From DASPPF01 sp032906705 (GTDB lineage Archaea; Thermoproteota; Nitrososphaeria; Nitrososphaerales; Gagatemarchaeaceae), in contig JAJTZC010000002.1 of the NCBI GenBank assembly GCA_032906705.1, forward strand, positions 1 through 64,000: a stretch of 64,000 nucleotides of DNA, given 5' to 3'. The position numbers and the translations under genes are program-made. The notes under the pieces are model-generated. The model did not search any database and was not told the origin of the DNA. It saw only the letters and a program-made list of their open reading frames with translations. Of this stretch, positions 1 to 7,030 are shown piece after piece (position 1 is the stretch's first letter; each line of letters starts with the position of its first letter).

Positions 1-40
1 CAACAACGTTTTTGAGGATAACCCTCAGCCGACAGCGTGC

Positions 41-154
41 GGCGCTGTAGCTCAGAGGTTGCGCAGCAACCGGGCAGCGTGGTAGAGCAGCAGGCTGTTA
101 GCTCGCGAGGCGGGGACCTGTTGGTCGTCGGTTCGAGTCCGACCAGCGCCGCCA
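41..154 (+). tRNA. tRNA-Asn(GTT) with two introns
   Basis: The acceptor GGCGCTG (41-47) pairs with CAGCGCC (144-150). The discriminator is G151 and CCA (152-154) is encoded. The T-arm is GTCGG-TTCGAGT-CCGAC (127-143). The anticodon stem is GCAGG (90-94) with CCTGT (117-121), and the loop reads C-T-GTT-A-A once a 15-nt intron (101-115) at the canonical 37/38 position is removed. The D-stem GCTC (50-53) / GAGC (85-88) closes only if about 22 nt (56-77, ambiguous by 2 nt because AG repeats) are removed from the D-loop. That insert carries a perfect hairpin GGTTGC-gca-GCAACC at 57-71. The spliced molecule is 77 nt including CCA. Its 3' end is repeated several times downstream. Confidence 0.88.
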
Positions 155-279
155 GTTCGAGTCCACATGGACCCGCACCCACGCGTTGCAATCTCCTGCC
201 CGATCTGTTCTCAGACGCGGGCGAAAGTCCCGGCAACCGCGTGCTCTTCGTACCGCTTTGCTGGTATGGTATGGTCGAT

Positions 280-1839
280 TCACTTTGCAGAGGATTGCCT
301 TTCAGGGGCGGGTACCCCAATGAATTGTCGAAGTTCACGTAGAAAGATGGGCCACCCCGATTCCGTCTCAAGGAGGATGTGATTTTTTCCTTCAAATGGC
401 ACAAATCGGGCCCCTCTGATTTGTGCCGCCAGTAACCTTCCCTGTTCAAACGGTACGACGGCATCATGACGAGCGTGGAAGATCAATGTCGGAACCTCGA
501 CCTTAGAAAGAAGCTGCGTGACGTCGATGTCCCTGAACACGGAATCGAATTTGAGGGCGTTTCTAGGGGAGCAAGATATCTTCTGCAGCTCGTTGAACCA
601 CCTCATCTGCTCCAGACCCCCCTCGGGTATGAACAAAGACGTGAATGCTTGTCGGAATGCAGGGTTGTCCTGCCCCCAGCCTAACTCGATCAGATTACTC
701 AACCCTTCCCGTCTCCTCATTGCCTCGTTGTCGCCCGTTCGTCTGCCCCAGCCTTGCGCGTAGGCGCCGTAGAGGACCAGATGGCTCACCCTTTCAGGGT
801 GACGTGCCGCATACGCAACGCCAACTGCGCCGCCTTGCGAGACTCCCAACAACACGAATTTCTCCTTACCCACTGAATCGACCACGGTCTCCAAATCGCT
901 CACCCACGATTCGAAAGAGAATTCGGGAGGATCCCGGTCCGACAGACCACACCCACGTTCGTCGTAACGGAGATATGTGTTGTACCTCGATAATTGTCTA
1001 ATCCAATGTTGCCAAACAGGACTCTTGAAGTCGAACTCCAAATGGCTAAGATAGTGCGCTGGCCGAACGATTGGGTATCCGTTTCCTGTTACGGCGTAAG
1101 CAATCTTGGTGCCATCACGTGCCATGCAGAAATGAATCTGTTGCTCGTCGGTGAGGCCGTGAGAGCCCTCGCCTCCAGGCTGCTGTTGCCAAGGTAGCGC
1201 AATCTTGTATACTTCCATCGGGCCTTCCACGTTCTTGAGTCTCTGGGTGCCCAGAGAAGTGATGGGATACTCGAACTTGTTCCTCACTTGGACGTAGACT
1301 GGTTCGGAAATGCAGATCCCTCCCGGGTCAGCGAGGGTTTCTATCCGGGAGGCGATATTGACGACGTCCCCGTAGATATCCCCCTGGGCGTGAATCACGT
1401 CACCGAGGTGGATGCCGACTCGTGCCTCGACCCTTCTTCCCGGGGGACGTGCCGAATCCATGTCGTGCAACGCCTGCTGAACGTCGAGGGCGCACCTGAC
1501 AGCCTCGAGCGCGCTTGCAAATTCCACCAGAAAGGCATCTCCCATTGTCTTGATTTCTCTCCCGTCGTGCTTCGGGAAGAAGGGCCTGACAAGTTTTCGA
1601 TGCTCTTCGAGTAACTCCATGGCAAGGGCTTCGCTCTTCTGGAAAAGTGAGGTGTAGCCAACCATATCGGTGAACATGATGGCAGCGAGTCTCCGTTCTC
1701 CTTGCGACAAGCCTTTCTCAAGTTCTTTGCCTGCACCGACGATAAATCCGTTGTGGGAGGTTCGGCATTCGAACCGGCTCGAAACGCCTTCAGCTCCAAT
1801 TGCGGAGCTGCAGTCCCGGCGACCGCAACACCAAGCCAA
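280..1839 (-). CDS. class III adenylate/guanylate cyclase fused to an alpha/beta hydrolase
   Basis: The N-terminal half is a class III nucleotidyl cyclase domain. FTDMVGYT supplies the first metal Asp (about D58), KTMGDAF the second (about D101), and NIASRIE the transition-state Asn and Arg (about N161, R165), so it looks catalytically complete. From about residue 240 an alpha/beta hydrolase follows, with nucleophile elbow GVSQGG (about S334), acid in ARHDAV (about D459) and His in GKNH (about H487). Such cyclase-hydrolase fusions are known mainly in bacteria, where they are thought to couple cNMP synthesis to a sensed substrate. The first 40 or so residues are not conserved-looking and run into repeat-like DNA near 1800-1839, so the true start may be inside (around 1710). 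It stands alone between two tRNA-Asn 3'-end copies. Substrate unknown. Confidence 0.85.
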   Translation of the reverse strand: MAWCCGRRDCSSAIGAEGVSSRFECRTSHNGFIVGAGKELEKGLSQGERRLAAIMFTDMVGYTSLFQKSEALAMELLEEHRKLVRPFFPKHDGREIKTMGDAFLVEFASALEAVRCALDVQQALHDMDSARPPGRRVEARVGIHLGDVIHAQGDIYGDVVNIASRIETLADPGGICISEPVYVQVRNKFEYPITSLGTQRLKNVEGPMEVYKIALPWQQQPGGEGSHGLTDEQQIHFCMARDGTKIAYAVTGNGYPIVRPAHYLSHLEFDFKSPVWQHWIRQLSRYNTYLRYDERGCGLSDRDPPEFSFESWVSDLETVVDSVGKEKFVLLGVSQGGAVGVAYAARHPERVSHLVLYGAYAQGWGRRTGDNEAMRRREGLSNLIELGWGQDNPAFRQAFTSLFIPEGGLEQMRWFNELQKISCSPRNALKFDSVFRDIDVTQLLSKVEVPTLIFHARHDAVVPFEQGRLLAAQIRGARFVPFEGKNHILLETESGWPIFLRELRQFIGVPAPERQSSAK

Positions 1840-1897
1840 CGTTTGGAGCCAGATCCATTTCGACCATTAATCGAGTCCCAATTCAGGTGCAGATTCG

Positions 1898-1919
1898 ATT
1901 CGAGTCCGACCAGCGTCGC
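1898..1919 (+). repeat. tRNA-Asn 3'-end copy 1
   Basis: The 22 nt match the 3' end of the tRNA-Asn gene (131-152), starting ATTCGAGTCC and ending CAGCGTCGC, with two differences. It is followed by GCTGAAAAAT, as are copies 2 and 3. It marks the right edge of the cyclase-hydrolase unit and the left edge of the toxin-antitoxin unit. Confidence 0.75.
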
Positions 1920-1940
1920 TGAAAAATCCAGCCATGATAG

Positions 1941-1967
1941 GTTTAAGTATGTGTAAGAATATCTTAC
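1941..1967 (+). promoter_or_regulatory. TATA box plus palindromic operator of the AbrB/RelE operon
   Basis: GTTTAAGTAT (1941-1950) is an archaeal box A about 27 nt before the ATG at 1972. A perfect 6-bp inverted repeat, GTAAGA-ata-TCTTAC (1953-1967), lies between box A and the start codon, exactly over the expected initiation region. AbrB-type antitoxins bind such dyads, so autorepression by the first gene product is the natural reading (inference). Confidence 0.6.
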
Positions 1968-1971
1968 CTAT

Positions 1972-2268
1972 ATGAAAAAGCAGGTCCAGGAGATGGAATT
2001 CACGAAAGCAAGCTCGAAGGGACAAGTGGTGATACCCACGAAGATTAGGAAGAGACTCGACATCAAGGAAGGAAGTGTCTTCGCTGTCGCTGCTGAGAAG
2101 GACATGATAGTTCTGAAGAAGGTTGAGTCCGGACTGTCTGCGGAGGACTTGAGGAGCCTGAGGCTGGTTGAAGAGGCCTGGAGGGACATCGCAGAGGGAA
2201 GGTATAGTGTCCGTTCCAAGGAGGCCTTCTTCAAAGAGCTGAAAGAATGGAAGAGATCAGGTCAATAG
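1972..2268 (+). CDS. AbrB/SpoVT-type antitoxin
   Basis: This 98-residue protein has an N-terminal swapped-hairpin AbrB domain: SSKGQVVIPTKIRKRL at about residues 14-29, followed by I-K-E-G-S and a beta strand ending IVLKK. The charged helical C-terminus (about 55-98) is typical of the toxin-binding segment of archaeal VapB/RelB-like antitoxins. The ATG at 1972 is preceded by a TATA box and operator palindrome. Its 3' end overlaps the downstream toxin by 22 nt, which implies translational coupling. Role: neutralises the toxin and probably represses the operon. Confidence 0.88.
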   Translation: MKKQVQEMEFTKASSKGQVVIPTKIRKRLDIKEGSVFAVAAEKDMIVLKKVESGLSAEDLRSLRLVEEAWRDIAEGRYSVRSKEAFFKELKEWKRSGQ

Positions 2269-2504
2269 TTTATACTGAGAAATTCGAGCGTGACGTGAAG
2301 AAGGTCCGCGATAGTTCGCTGAAAGAGAAGCTTGAGAAACAGATCAGAAAGATAGCGGAGAACCCGGGGTTCGGAAAGCCCTTGAGGTACGGGCTCAAAG
2401 GAGAGTGGACGATTCGCGTTAAGCCCTTTAGGTTGATTTACGCTGTCCAAAGTGATAAGCTCATTCTGCTCCGATTCGAACACCGAAAGGAAGTCTACGA
2501 ATAG
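2247..2504 (+). CDS. RelE/ParE-superfamily toxin
   Basis: This 85-residue protein has the RelE fold pattern. It begins IVYTEKFERDVKK, has a basic helix with KLEKQIRKI, then KPLRYGLKGEWTIRVKPFRLIY, where the core strands carry the usual Arg residues, and ends LLRFEHRKEVYE. RelE-type toxins cleave mRNA on the ribosome and ParE types poison gyrase; the two cannot be separated from sequence alone. It overlaps the antitoxin gene. The unit sits between tRNA-Asn 3'-end copies 1 and 2, i.e. as a stand-alone cassette. It looks intact, in contrast to the broken toxin at 8852-9112. Confidence 0.85.
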   Translation: MEEIRSIVYTEKFERDVKKVRDSSLKEKLEKQIRKIAENPGFGKPLRYGLKGEWTIRVKPFRLIYAVQSDKLILLRFEHRKEVYE

Positions 2505-2519
2505 ACGATTAGATTGATT

Positions 2520-2782
2520 ATTCGAGTCCCTTTCTAGGCACAAATTTGGTTCGAGTCCGACCAGCGCCGCTGAAAAATTTCAGAATGTCATCAATTTGTT
2601 TGAAGGTTAGCAGAGTCAAGGTCATCACGATTTTGCGCGACTTGCCAGCGGGCACGGGTAAGAAAAGGACGAACAGATCGAAGATGAGTAAGATAGCTGG
2701 GCCAAAGGTTCGAATCCCCTCCCCCGCGGATTTCAATTCAAGCCTTCTCTCGTAGAACCCTGGCGGAAATCCCGGCGACCGC
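2520..2782 (+). repeat. 263-bp direct repeat, copy A (contains tRNA-Asn 3'-end copy 2)
   Basis: It starts with ATTCGAGTCC (2520-2529), holds the 22-nt tRNA-Asn 3' end at 2549-2570 (identical to 131-152), then about 210 nt of non-coding sequence, including a second tRNA-like T-loop/acceptor motif GGTTCGAATCCCC near 2706-2718, and ends at CCCGGCGACCGC (2771-2782). The same series of landmarks recurs at 3946-4209. I see no protein-coding content; short open frames across it read as familiar tRNA-derived artefact peptides. Confidence 0.8.
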
Positions 2783-2920
2783 TCAGCAATCTGGGCTCGA
2801 AACGCTCCTGCTTTGAGCACAATAAATTGTGCTGTAATCCCACCCCCCGCACTTTGTTATGAAAACTGGGTCACGGCTATCCTTAGAGCATATCCGAAAA
2901 TTAGAACAACCAACAACCAG

Positions 2921-2930
2921 TCTTAAGTAT
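2921..2930 (+). promoter_or_regulatory. TATA box of the MOSC gene
   Basis: TCTTAAGTAT lies 30 nt before the ATG at 2960. A Shine-Dalgarno-like GGAG (2951-2954) precedes the start. Confidence 0.5.
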
Positions 2931-2959
2931 ATCAGGATTGAATTGCCCCAGGAGTATCA

Positions 2960-3805
2960 ATGCAGCAAACCGAGATCGCGCCGAAAGGAGCTCTGGCTCC
3001 AGTCGGCTCAGTGGTTTCTCTTTGGCGCTACCCCATAAAGTCCATGATGGGAGAGGAGCTCAATGGCTCGTATGTCACGGAACGTGGATTACTCGGCGAT
3101 CGCACTCGCGCGCTGGTCGACCAAACTACTGGAAAGGTGGCGAGCGCAAAGAACCCTAGGAAGTGGGGGAAACTCTTCGATTTTCGGGCTTCGTTCGTTG
3201 ACCCTCCCAAATCGGGTGAACCCATCCCTGACGTTCGAATCTCTCTCCCGGACGGTAGGTTGGTAATGGCAGACCAGCCCGGGGCTGATGACATGTTGTC
3301 AGAAGCGCTCGGTGCGCAGGTTAGGCTCATGACATCGTCGTTGGAAAAGCCCAGTTACGAGGAGTACTGGCCAGACATAGAGGGGCTCGCTAACAGAGAG
3401 AAAGTTACGGAGGAATTTATGCCCGCACAAACATTCTTCGACCTCGCATCCGTTCACGTTCTTACGACCGCGACCACAGGTCGACTTCGGGAGCTATACC
3501 CCGAAGGTCGCTTCGAAGTGAGGAGGTTCAGGCCGAACTTAGTAGTTGAACCGTCTCAACATGTGAAGGACTTCGTGGAGAATGGTTGGGTTGGTCGAAC
3601 CCTTCGAGTGGGAGAGGAAGTTCGGTTGAAAGTTAGCAGCCCATGCACCAGGTGTGTGATGACAACGCTCGCACAGGGAGACTTACCTCGCGACTTGGGC
3701 GTCCTGCGCACGGCTGCCCATTACAACAAAGTCAATGTCGGAGTCTATGCTTCTGTCGAACAGGGTGGTAACATCAAGCGAGCTGATTCTGTCTGGCTGG
3801 AATGA
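2960..3805 (+). CDS. MOSC-domain protein (molybdenum cofactor sulfurase C-terminal family)
   Basis: The 281-residue protein begins with the beta-barrel N-terminal signature SLWRYPIKSMMGEEL (about residues 21-35), followed by RGLLGDR, and has the MOSC core RFRPNLVVE with the conserved cysteine in SSPCTRCVMTT (about 230-240). MOSC proteins handle sulfur on a conserved Cys, or bind molybdenum cofactor as in mARC and YiiM, and reduce N-hydroxylated substrates or donate sulfur. Length fits the stand-alone YcbX/mARC-like class without a C-terminal ferredoxin domain. It lies alone between the two copies of the 263-bp direct repeat, as if delivered as a unit. The ATG is supported by TATA box and GGAG. 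Confidence 0.85.
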   Translation: MQQTEIAPKGALAPVGSVVSLWRYPIKSMMGEELNGSYVTERGLLGDRTRALVDQTTGKVASAKNPRKWGKLFDFRASFVDPPKSGEPIPDVRISLPDGRLVMADQPGADDMLSEALGAQVRLMTSSLEKPSYEEYWPDIEGLANREKVTEEFMPAQTFFDLASVHVLTTATTGRLRELYPEGRFEVRRFRPNLVVEPSQHVKDFVENGWVGRTLRVGEEVRLKVSSPCTRCVMTTLAQGDLPRDLGVLRTAAHYNKVNVGVYASVEQGGNIKRADSVWLE

Positions 3806-3945
3806 TGACGAATATCCAATCCAAGACACAACGTTATCTCCTGTTTAACAGGAGCACATGTAGCAACCACAGAACCTAGGTGGAAATACCGGAGACCGCA
3901 CACGGCTGAGATGAGAACGGGAACAATGCGTCCTTTTGACAAGAC

Positions 3946-4209
3946 ATTCGAGTCCACATTTAGCTACAAATTTGGTTCGAGTCCGACCAGCGCCGCTGAA
4001 AAATTTCAAGACATCATCAATTTGTTTGAAGATTAGCGGAGTCAAGCGTATCTCGATTTTCGCGACTTGCAGCAGGCACGGGTGAAAGCAGGTCGACCGG
4101 ATGGAAGATGAGTAGGATAACTGGGCCAAGGGTTCGAATCCCTTCCCGCCCGTGGATTTCAATTCAAGGCCTTCTCTCGCAGAACATTGGCGGAAGTCCC
4201 GGCGACCGC
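3946..4209 (+). repeat. 264-bp direct repeat, copy B (contains tRNA-Asn 3'-end copy 3)
   Basis: Second copy of the repeat at 2520-2782. ATTCGAGTCC is at 3946-3955, the exact 22-nt tRNA-Asn 3' end at 3975-3996, then GCTGAAAAATTTCA and matching landmarks (TCATCAATTTGTTTGAAG, GGGCCAAGGGTTCGAATCCC, GATTTCAATTCAAG, GTCCCGGCGACCGC). Divergence by eye is moderate, with substitutions and a few small indels. The two copies bracket the MOSC gene with a unit length of about 1426 bp. Confidence 0.8.
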
Positions 4210-4239
4210 ACGCCTCCGTCTTCGATCGCTTTGAAAGAA

Positions 4240-4797
4240 TCAGCTTGGCAGATATCCTGGGTGATCTTCTTTCCTTTTCTCTTGCTGGGCTTCAACTGGA
4301 GGGATGCGACCGTTGATAGAGGCTTTTTTCAATCCCTGAACGGCGTTCGTTACCATCTGCTGAACTTCCCGGCGCACATAAAATCTATCGATCAACCAGC
4401 CGACCAAAGGGTAAGGAACCGTGTACCGAATCTTGGAGGTCACCTTTGTCTCATGGGGTCCGAGCGGCTCGAACTGCATATCCATCTGCATCTTCATCTT
4501 GGCAGGGAGACCCGTGCTCGCCCTCATGGCCCAAAATTCATTCTCCCTCCAACTTATCGATTCACCATCCCACTCCATCTCTCGGCCGACGACCTTGCCA
4601 ACGTAGTGGCTGACCTTTCCGGTACCGTCTGGACCTGGAAGTCTGGTGATCCACGCCTTCCTTATCATCGAGGGGGCCCAAATCGGGTCATTGTAGCACC
4701 AGTCAGAGAAATGGAATATTTCCTCCGCTGCTGCCTCAACGATTTCGGTCGCCTCTGCTTGCCCCATACGGGAGACAAAAATGTTGGGGGTGGTCAA
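4240..4797 (-). CDS. SRPBCC (START/polyketide-cyclase-like) protein
   Basis: The 185-residue protein opens with IEVEA-like strand content (TEIVEAAAEEIFHFSDW), the classic first strand and helix of the SRPBCC ligand-binding fold, and ends with a long amphipathic helix (VRREVQQMVTNAVQGLKK, about 140-158) that caps the cavity. Members bind hydrophobic ligands or cyclise polyketides; the ligand here is unknown. The gene starts 9 nt after the OsmC-like gene ends and is probably co-transcribed with it. The C-terminal tail (EAQQEKRKEDHPGY) is charged and likely disordered. Confidence 0.7.
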   Translation of the reverse strand: MTTPNIFVSRMGQAEATEIVEAAAEEIFHFSDWCYNDPIWAPSMIRKAWITRLPGPDGTGKVSHYVGKVVGREMEWDGESISWRENEFWAMRASTGLPAKMKMQMDMQFEPLGPHETKVTSKIRYTVPYPLVGWLIDRFYVRREVQQMVTNAVQGLKKASINGRIPPVEAQQEKRKEDHPGYLPS

Positions 4798-4806
4798 GCG
4801 ATGTAT

Positions 4807-5376
4807 CTACTTGACCACCAGTTCGGATGAGAATGGAACGGCTCTGAGAGAATCTTTTGTCGGCGAGAGGTCTTCAGCCAATTTCGCCAGCTGTTGGAGC
4901 TGCTCGCGTGGTGCCTCGCTTTGGACGTAATACTTTGCTTTTATCTTCTGGAAACCAGGCCTCACCTCACCTGGCTCAGGGAGAGCGAGCATCCCTTGTA
5001 GATCCTTGTCTCCTTGGATTTCTACGACAAGGCTCTTTATGGGAATCCCCATGTTCGCCCCGTACATCGAGAACCCGGAAGCGATGCAGTGCCCGAGTGC
5101 GGCTAGAAGCAGTTCTACGGATGCTGGCCCCTTGTTAGTTCCCAGAAGCTCTTGTGGATGATCCCCGACGACGATGAATGGTTTCGTACGACTCGTTGAG
5201 TTGGTGACGCCACCTAAGGTGAAGTCCTTTACCGAGGCCTCATTCTGGAAACCTGTTGCCCAGCTGGTTCTGGCGTAGAAACTAGCCTGTGCGATTTCGG
5301 GTTCCTTCTTCACAGCCTCAATCAGAGACCGTACCTCTTGGACGTTAAGACCGTTCACTATTTCTTGGGTCGTCAT
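4807..5376 (-). CDS. OsmC/Ohr-family protein
   Basis: OsmC-family proteins reduce organic hydroperoxides with two conserved cysteines. The core is visible: GPASVELLLAALGHCIASGF (the first, peroxidatic Cys on the central helix) and the terminal strand LRAVPFSSELVV. At the second site the family's CPV-type motif is replaced by LSPTKDSLR, so the resolving Cys is missing. The protein may therefore be a one-Cys variant or not a peroxidase. I start at the ATG at 5376 (MTTQEIVNGL): a TATA-like TCTTATTGCC (reverse strand, near 5408) sits about 30 nt upstream, and the longer frame to 5448 has no conserved-looking sequence. First gene of a pair with the SRPBCC protein. Confidence 0.8.
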   Translation of the reverse strand: MTTQEIVNGLNVQEVRSLIEAVKKEPEIAQASFYARTSWATGFQNEASVKDFTLGGVTNSTSRTKPFIVVGDHPQELLGTNKGPASVELLLAALGHCIASGFSMYGANMGIPIKSLVVEIQGDKDLQGMLALPEPGEVRPGFQKIKAKYYVQSEAPREQLQQLAKLAEDLSPTKDSLRAVPFSSELVVK

Positions 5377-5512
5377 GTGTTTTCGATGAACAATGTGAAT
5401 GCAGACGGCAATAAGACCTGTGGAAAATGAATTCCCGTTTTTGGACACACCATGCCAAGAAAAATATGCCCTTGGTGTTTTCTTTCTTAACTGAACTCGT
5501 TGCTCTTCTAAT

Positions 5513-5983
5513 TCACGTTGTGGGATTCTCGATCTTTACATCAATCGCAGAATCTATCCATTTGGTATAGTCGTTCCATCCACGGAAAACCAATGCTGCT
5601 ACTTTCGCCACGCCGGGAATGTATCGCACTTGTTGACGCAACTCCTCGATTTCTCCGGTGCTTTGGGCGAACGCTAGGATGTCAAAGTTGCCTAGTCTCT
5701 GCATGGAAGGGATGTAATGATACACGTAATGATTATCCGTAATGCTCAGTACACGTTGGATCGTGGTACGGTCAGCATCTGGAGTGGTATATACCAAAAG
5801 TTCGAACAATACCAGACCTGGCGCCTTACTAGGGTCCAAGGCAGGAACAATAAAGAAACTCCCATCTTGGGCCATTCTCTCAAAGCGTCTGCGAAAAGTT
5901 TTCAGGTTCACGCCAATCTCTTCTGCTGCCTCTCTGAGCGGACGGCGCGCACGATAGCGAAGAGACTTAAATGCGCCAATCAA
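5513..5983 (-). pseudogene. Lrp/AsnC-type regulator, C-terminal half (frameshifted from the preceding gene)
   Basis: The reading frame opens at a TTG (5983) inside the upstream regulator. It begins with the tail of a helix, then a winged helix (RARRPLREAAEEIGVNLKTF, RRRFERMAQDG), then an AsnC/RAM-like effector domain ending VAALVFRGWNDYTKW. In two-domain archaeal regulators the linker reads K-L-D-W-R-I followed at once by K-S-L-R-Y-x-A-R-R-P-L. Here the upstream frame ends exactly at KLDWRI-stop and this one supplies the continuation in another frame. One base too many (or two too few) at 5965-5975 explains it. Alternatives are a sequencing error, a natural inactivation, or two polypeptides translated separately. 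Confidence 0.7.
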
Positions 5984-6533
5984 GCTTCGAAAGCGGTCGG
6001 CTCACTTCAGGCATGTGACGTTCATAAAACCGGACAGGCGAGTTGTCGCCGGTCAGTTGGCACAGTCTGCGAAGTTTCCTATCTAGATCGGGCACTGAGC
6101 GATAATACAGATCTACGCACAACTCTGGCCCGATGAAATCGTGCACTTCGAGGAGTCCTTCGATGGGTTCCACCTCTTGAATTAGTCGAACTTTTCGGTC
6201 TTCATCGTCAATACGAAAAAGGTACGCGGATCCTTCGATGCCGAGATGCCGGAAGTTGGGATACACTTGATAGAACCTGATGAAGCCTATTTTCTCCATA
6301 CGCGCAAGGTGCGCCTTTACTGTCTTCGGATTCACTCCAATGCGTTTTGCGAGGTGGGTAGGTTTGAAGACATTCGGATCTTGCGGAAAATTACCGTATG
6401 GTTTGAGGCCAATGTTTCGCAGTATTTTGAGGTACAAAGGTTCCATTTTTTCGGTCACTCGAAAATTGTATGAATTCCATTTGTTAACATGATCTTCGTT
6501 TGTTTCTTCTCTGTTGGCTTCAAGAAAGATCAA
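5967..6533 (-). CDS. Lrp/AsnC-type winged-helix regulator, N-terminal half
   Basis: The 188-residue product holds a winged helix at about residues 55-95 (FKPTHLAKRIGVNPKTVKAH, LARMEKIGF) and an AsnC-like alpha/beta domain (YLFRIDDEDRKVRLIQEVE, then VDLYYRS). It stops at KLDWRI, where the family normally continues into a second winged helix; that continuation lies in the adjacent frame (5513-5983). The start is likely the TTG at 6533, because a TATA-like CCTTAAGCTT (reverse strand, 6566-6575) lies about 35 nt upstream; an internal ATG at 6446 is the alternative. Neighbours (OsmC, SRPBCC, all on the same strand) may be its targets, but nothing in the sequence proves it. Confidence 0.75.
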   Translation of the reverse strand: MIFLEANREETNEDHVNKWNSYNFRVTEKMEPLYLKILRNIGLKPYGNFPQDPNVFKPTHLAKRIGVNPKTVKAHLARMEKIGFIRFYQVYPNFRHLGIEGSAYLFRIDDEDRKVRLIQEVEPIEGLLEVHDFIGPELCVDLYYRSVPDLDRKLRRLCQLTGDNSPVRFYERHMPEVSRPLSKLDWRI

Positions 6534-6539
6534 CCAAGA

Positions 6540-7030
6540 CGGTACCTTGAGTGAGGAAGGTAAAGAAGCTTAAGGAATCTTCTTCCTCTTTTCGCCCGAT
6601 TCGGGCTGGATTCGGGGTATTCGTATAGTGCGGGGGGTGGGATCTCAACCCGCGTTTCTCTCTTTGGAGAGGGTTTGAACCCTATTAGCGTTCAAATCCC
6701 ACCGGGCCCGCTACTTCCCAGGTGTCGAATACCCTCTCAGTCTTTTTTGATTGGTAACCGTAAGAATTCACACAATGAACCGATATTGCCGTCAATCCGG
6801 GGGATTAGCGCGTGAATAGGTCCAAATTAATGGATTCTTATTCCTACGTCGTTACAATTGGGCTCTGGAGAGTATTCCACAGGTAAATGTTTCGCAAAAC
6901 GTTTGGCGCAAATTGAAGAAATGAATCCGACTTAGAAAGATTCGACACCAGGGGTTCTGTTCAATCATGTAGGGACATGGCCTTCCCCCCAGTTAAGAGG
7001 GCGGAGCTGCTAACTATATGAATCTCTATT
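6540..7030. other. about 490 bp non-coding, with a tRNA-like inverted-repeat element
   Basis: No convincing gene. GGGTATTCG (6615-6623) is mirrored by CGAATACCC (6726-6734). Inside lie GGTGGGAT (6636-6643) / ATCCCACC (6696-6703), CTCTC-ttt-GGAGAG, and the palindrome AGGGTT-tg-AACCCT. The stretch TTCAAATCCCACCGGGCCCG (6691-6710) looks like a tRNA T-loop plus 3' acceptor strand, but no matching 5' half with cloverleaf arms is present. It is either a degenerate tRNA fragment inside a mobile remnant or an unrecognised structured RNA. The rest (6740-7030) shows nothing I can name. Confidence 0.5.

Noticed and set aside
98..283. Open frame on the minus strand across the tRNA-Asn gene giving a D-S-N-R-R-P type peptide
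   Set aside because: Well-known artefact translation of tRNA 3' ends; the same kind of peptide appears wherever the tRNA fragment is repeated (2518-2820, 3845-4162, 9100-9387).
4108..4830. Long forward open frame opposite the SRPBCC gene
   Set aside because: It is antisense to a gene with a clear SRPBCC fold and begins in repeat DNA; composition is unlike a real protein.
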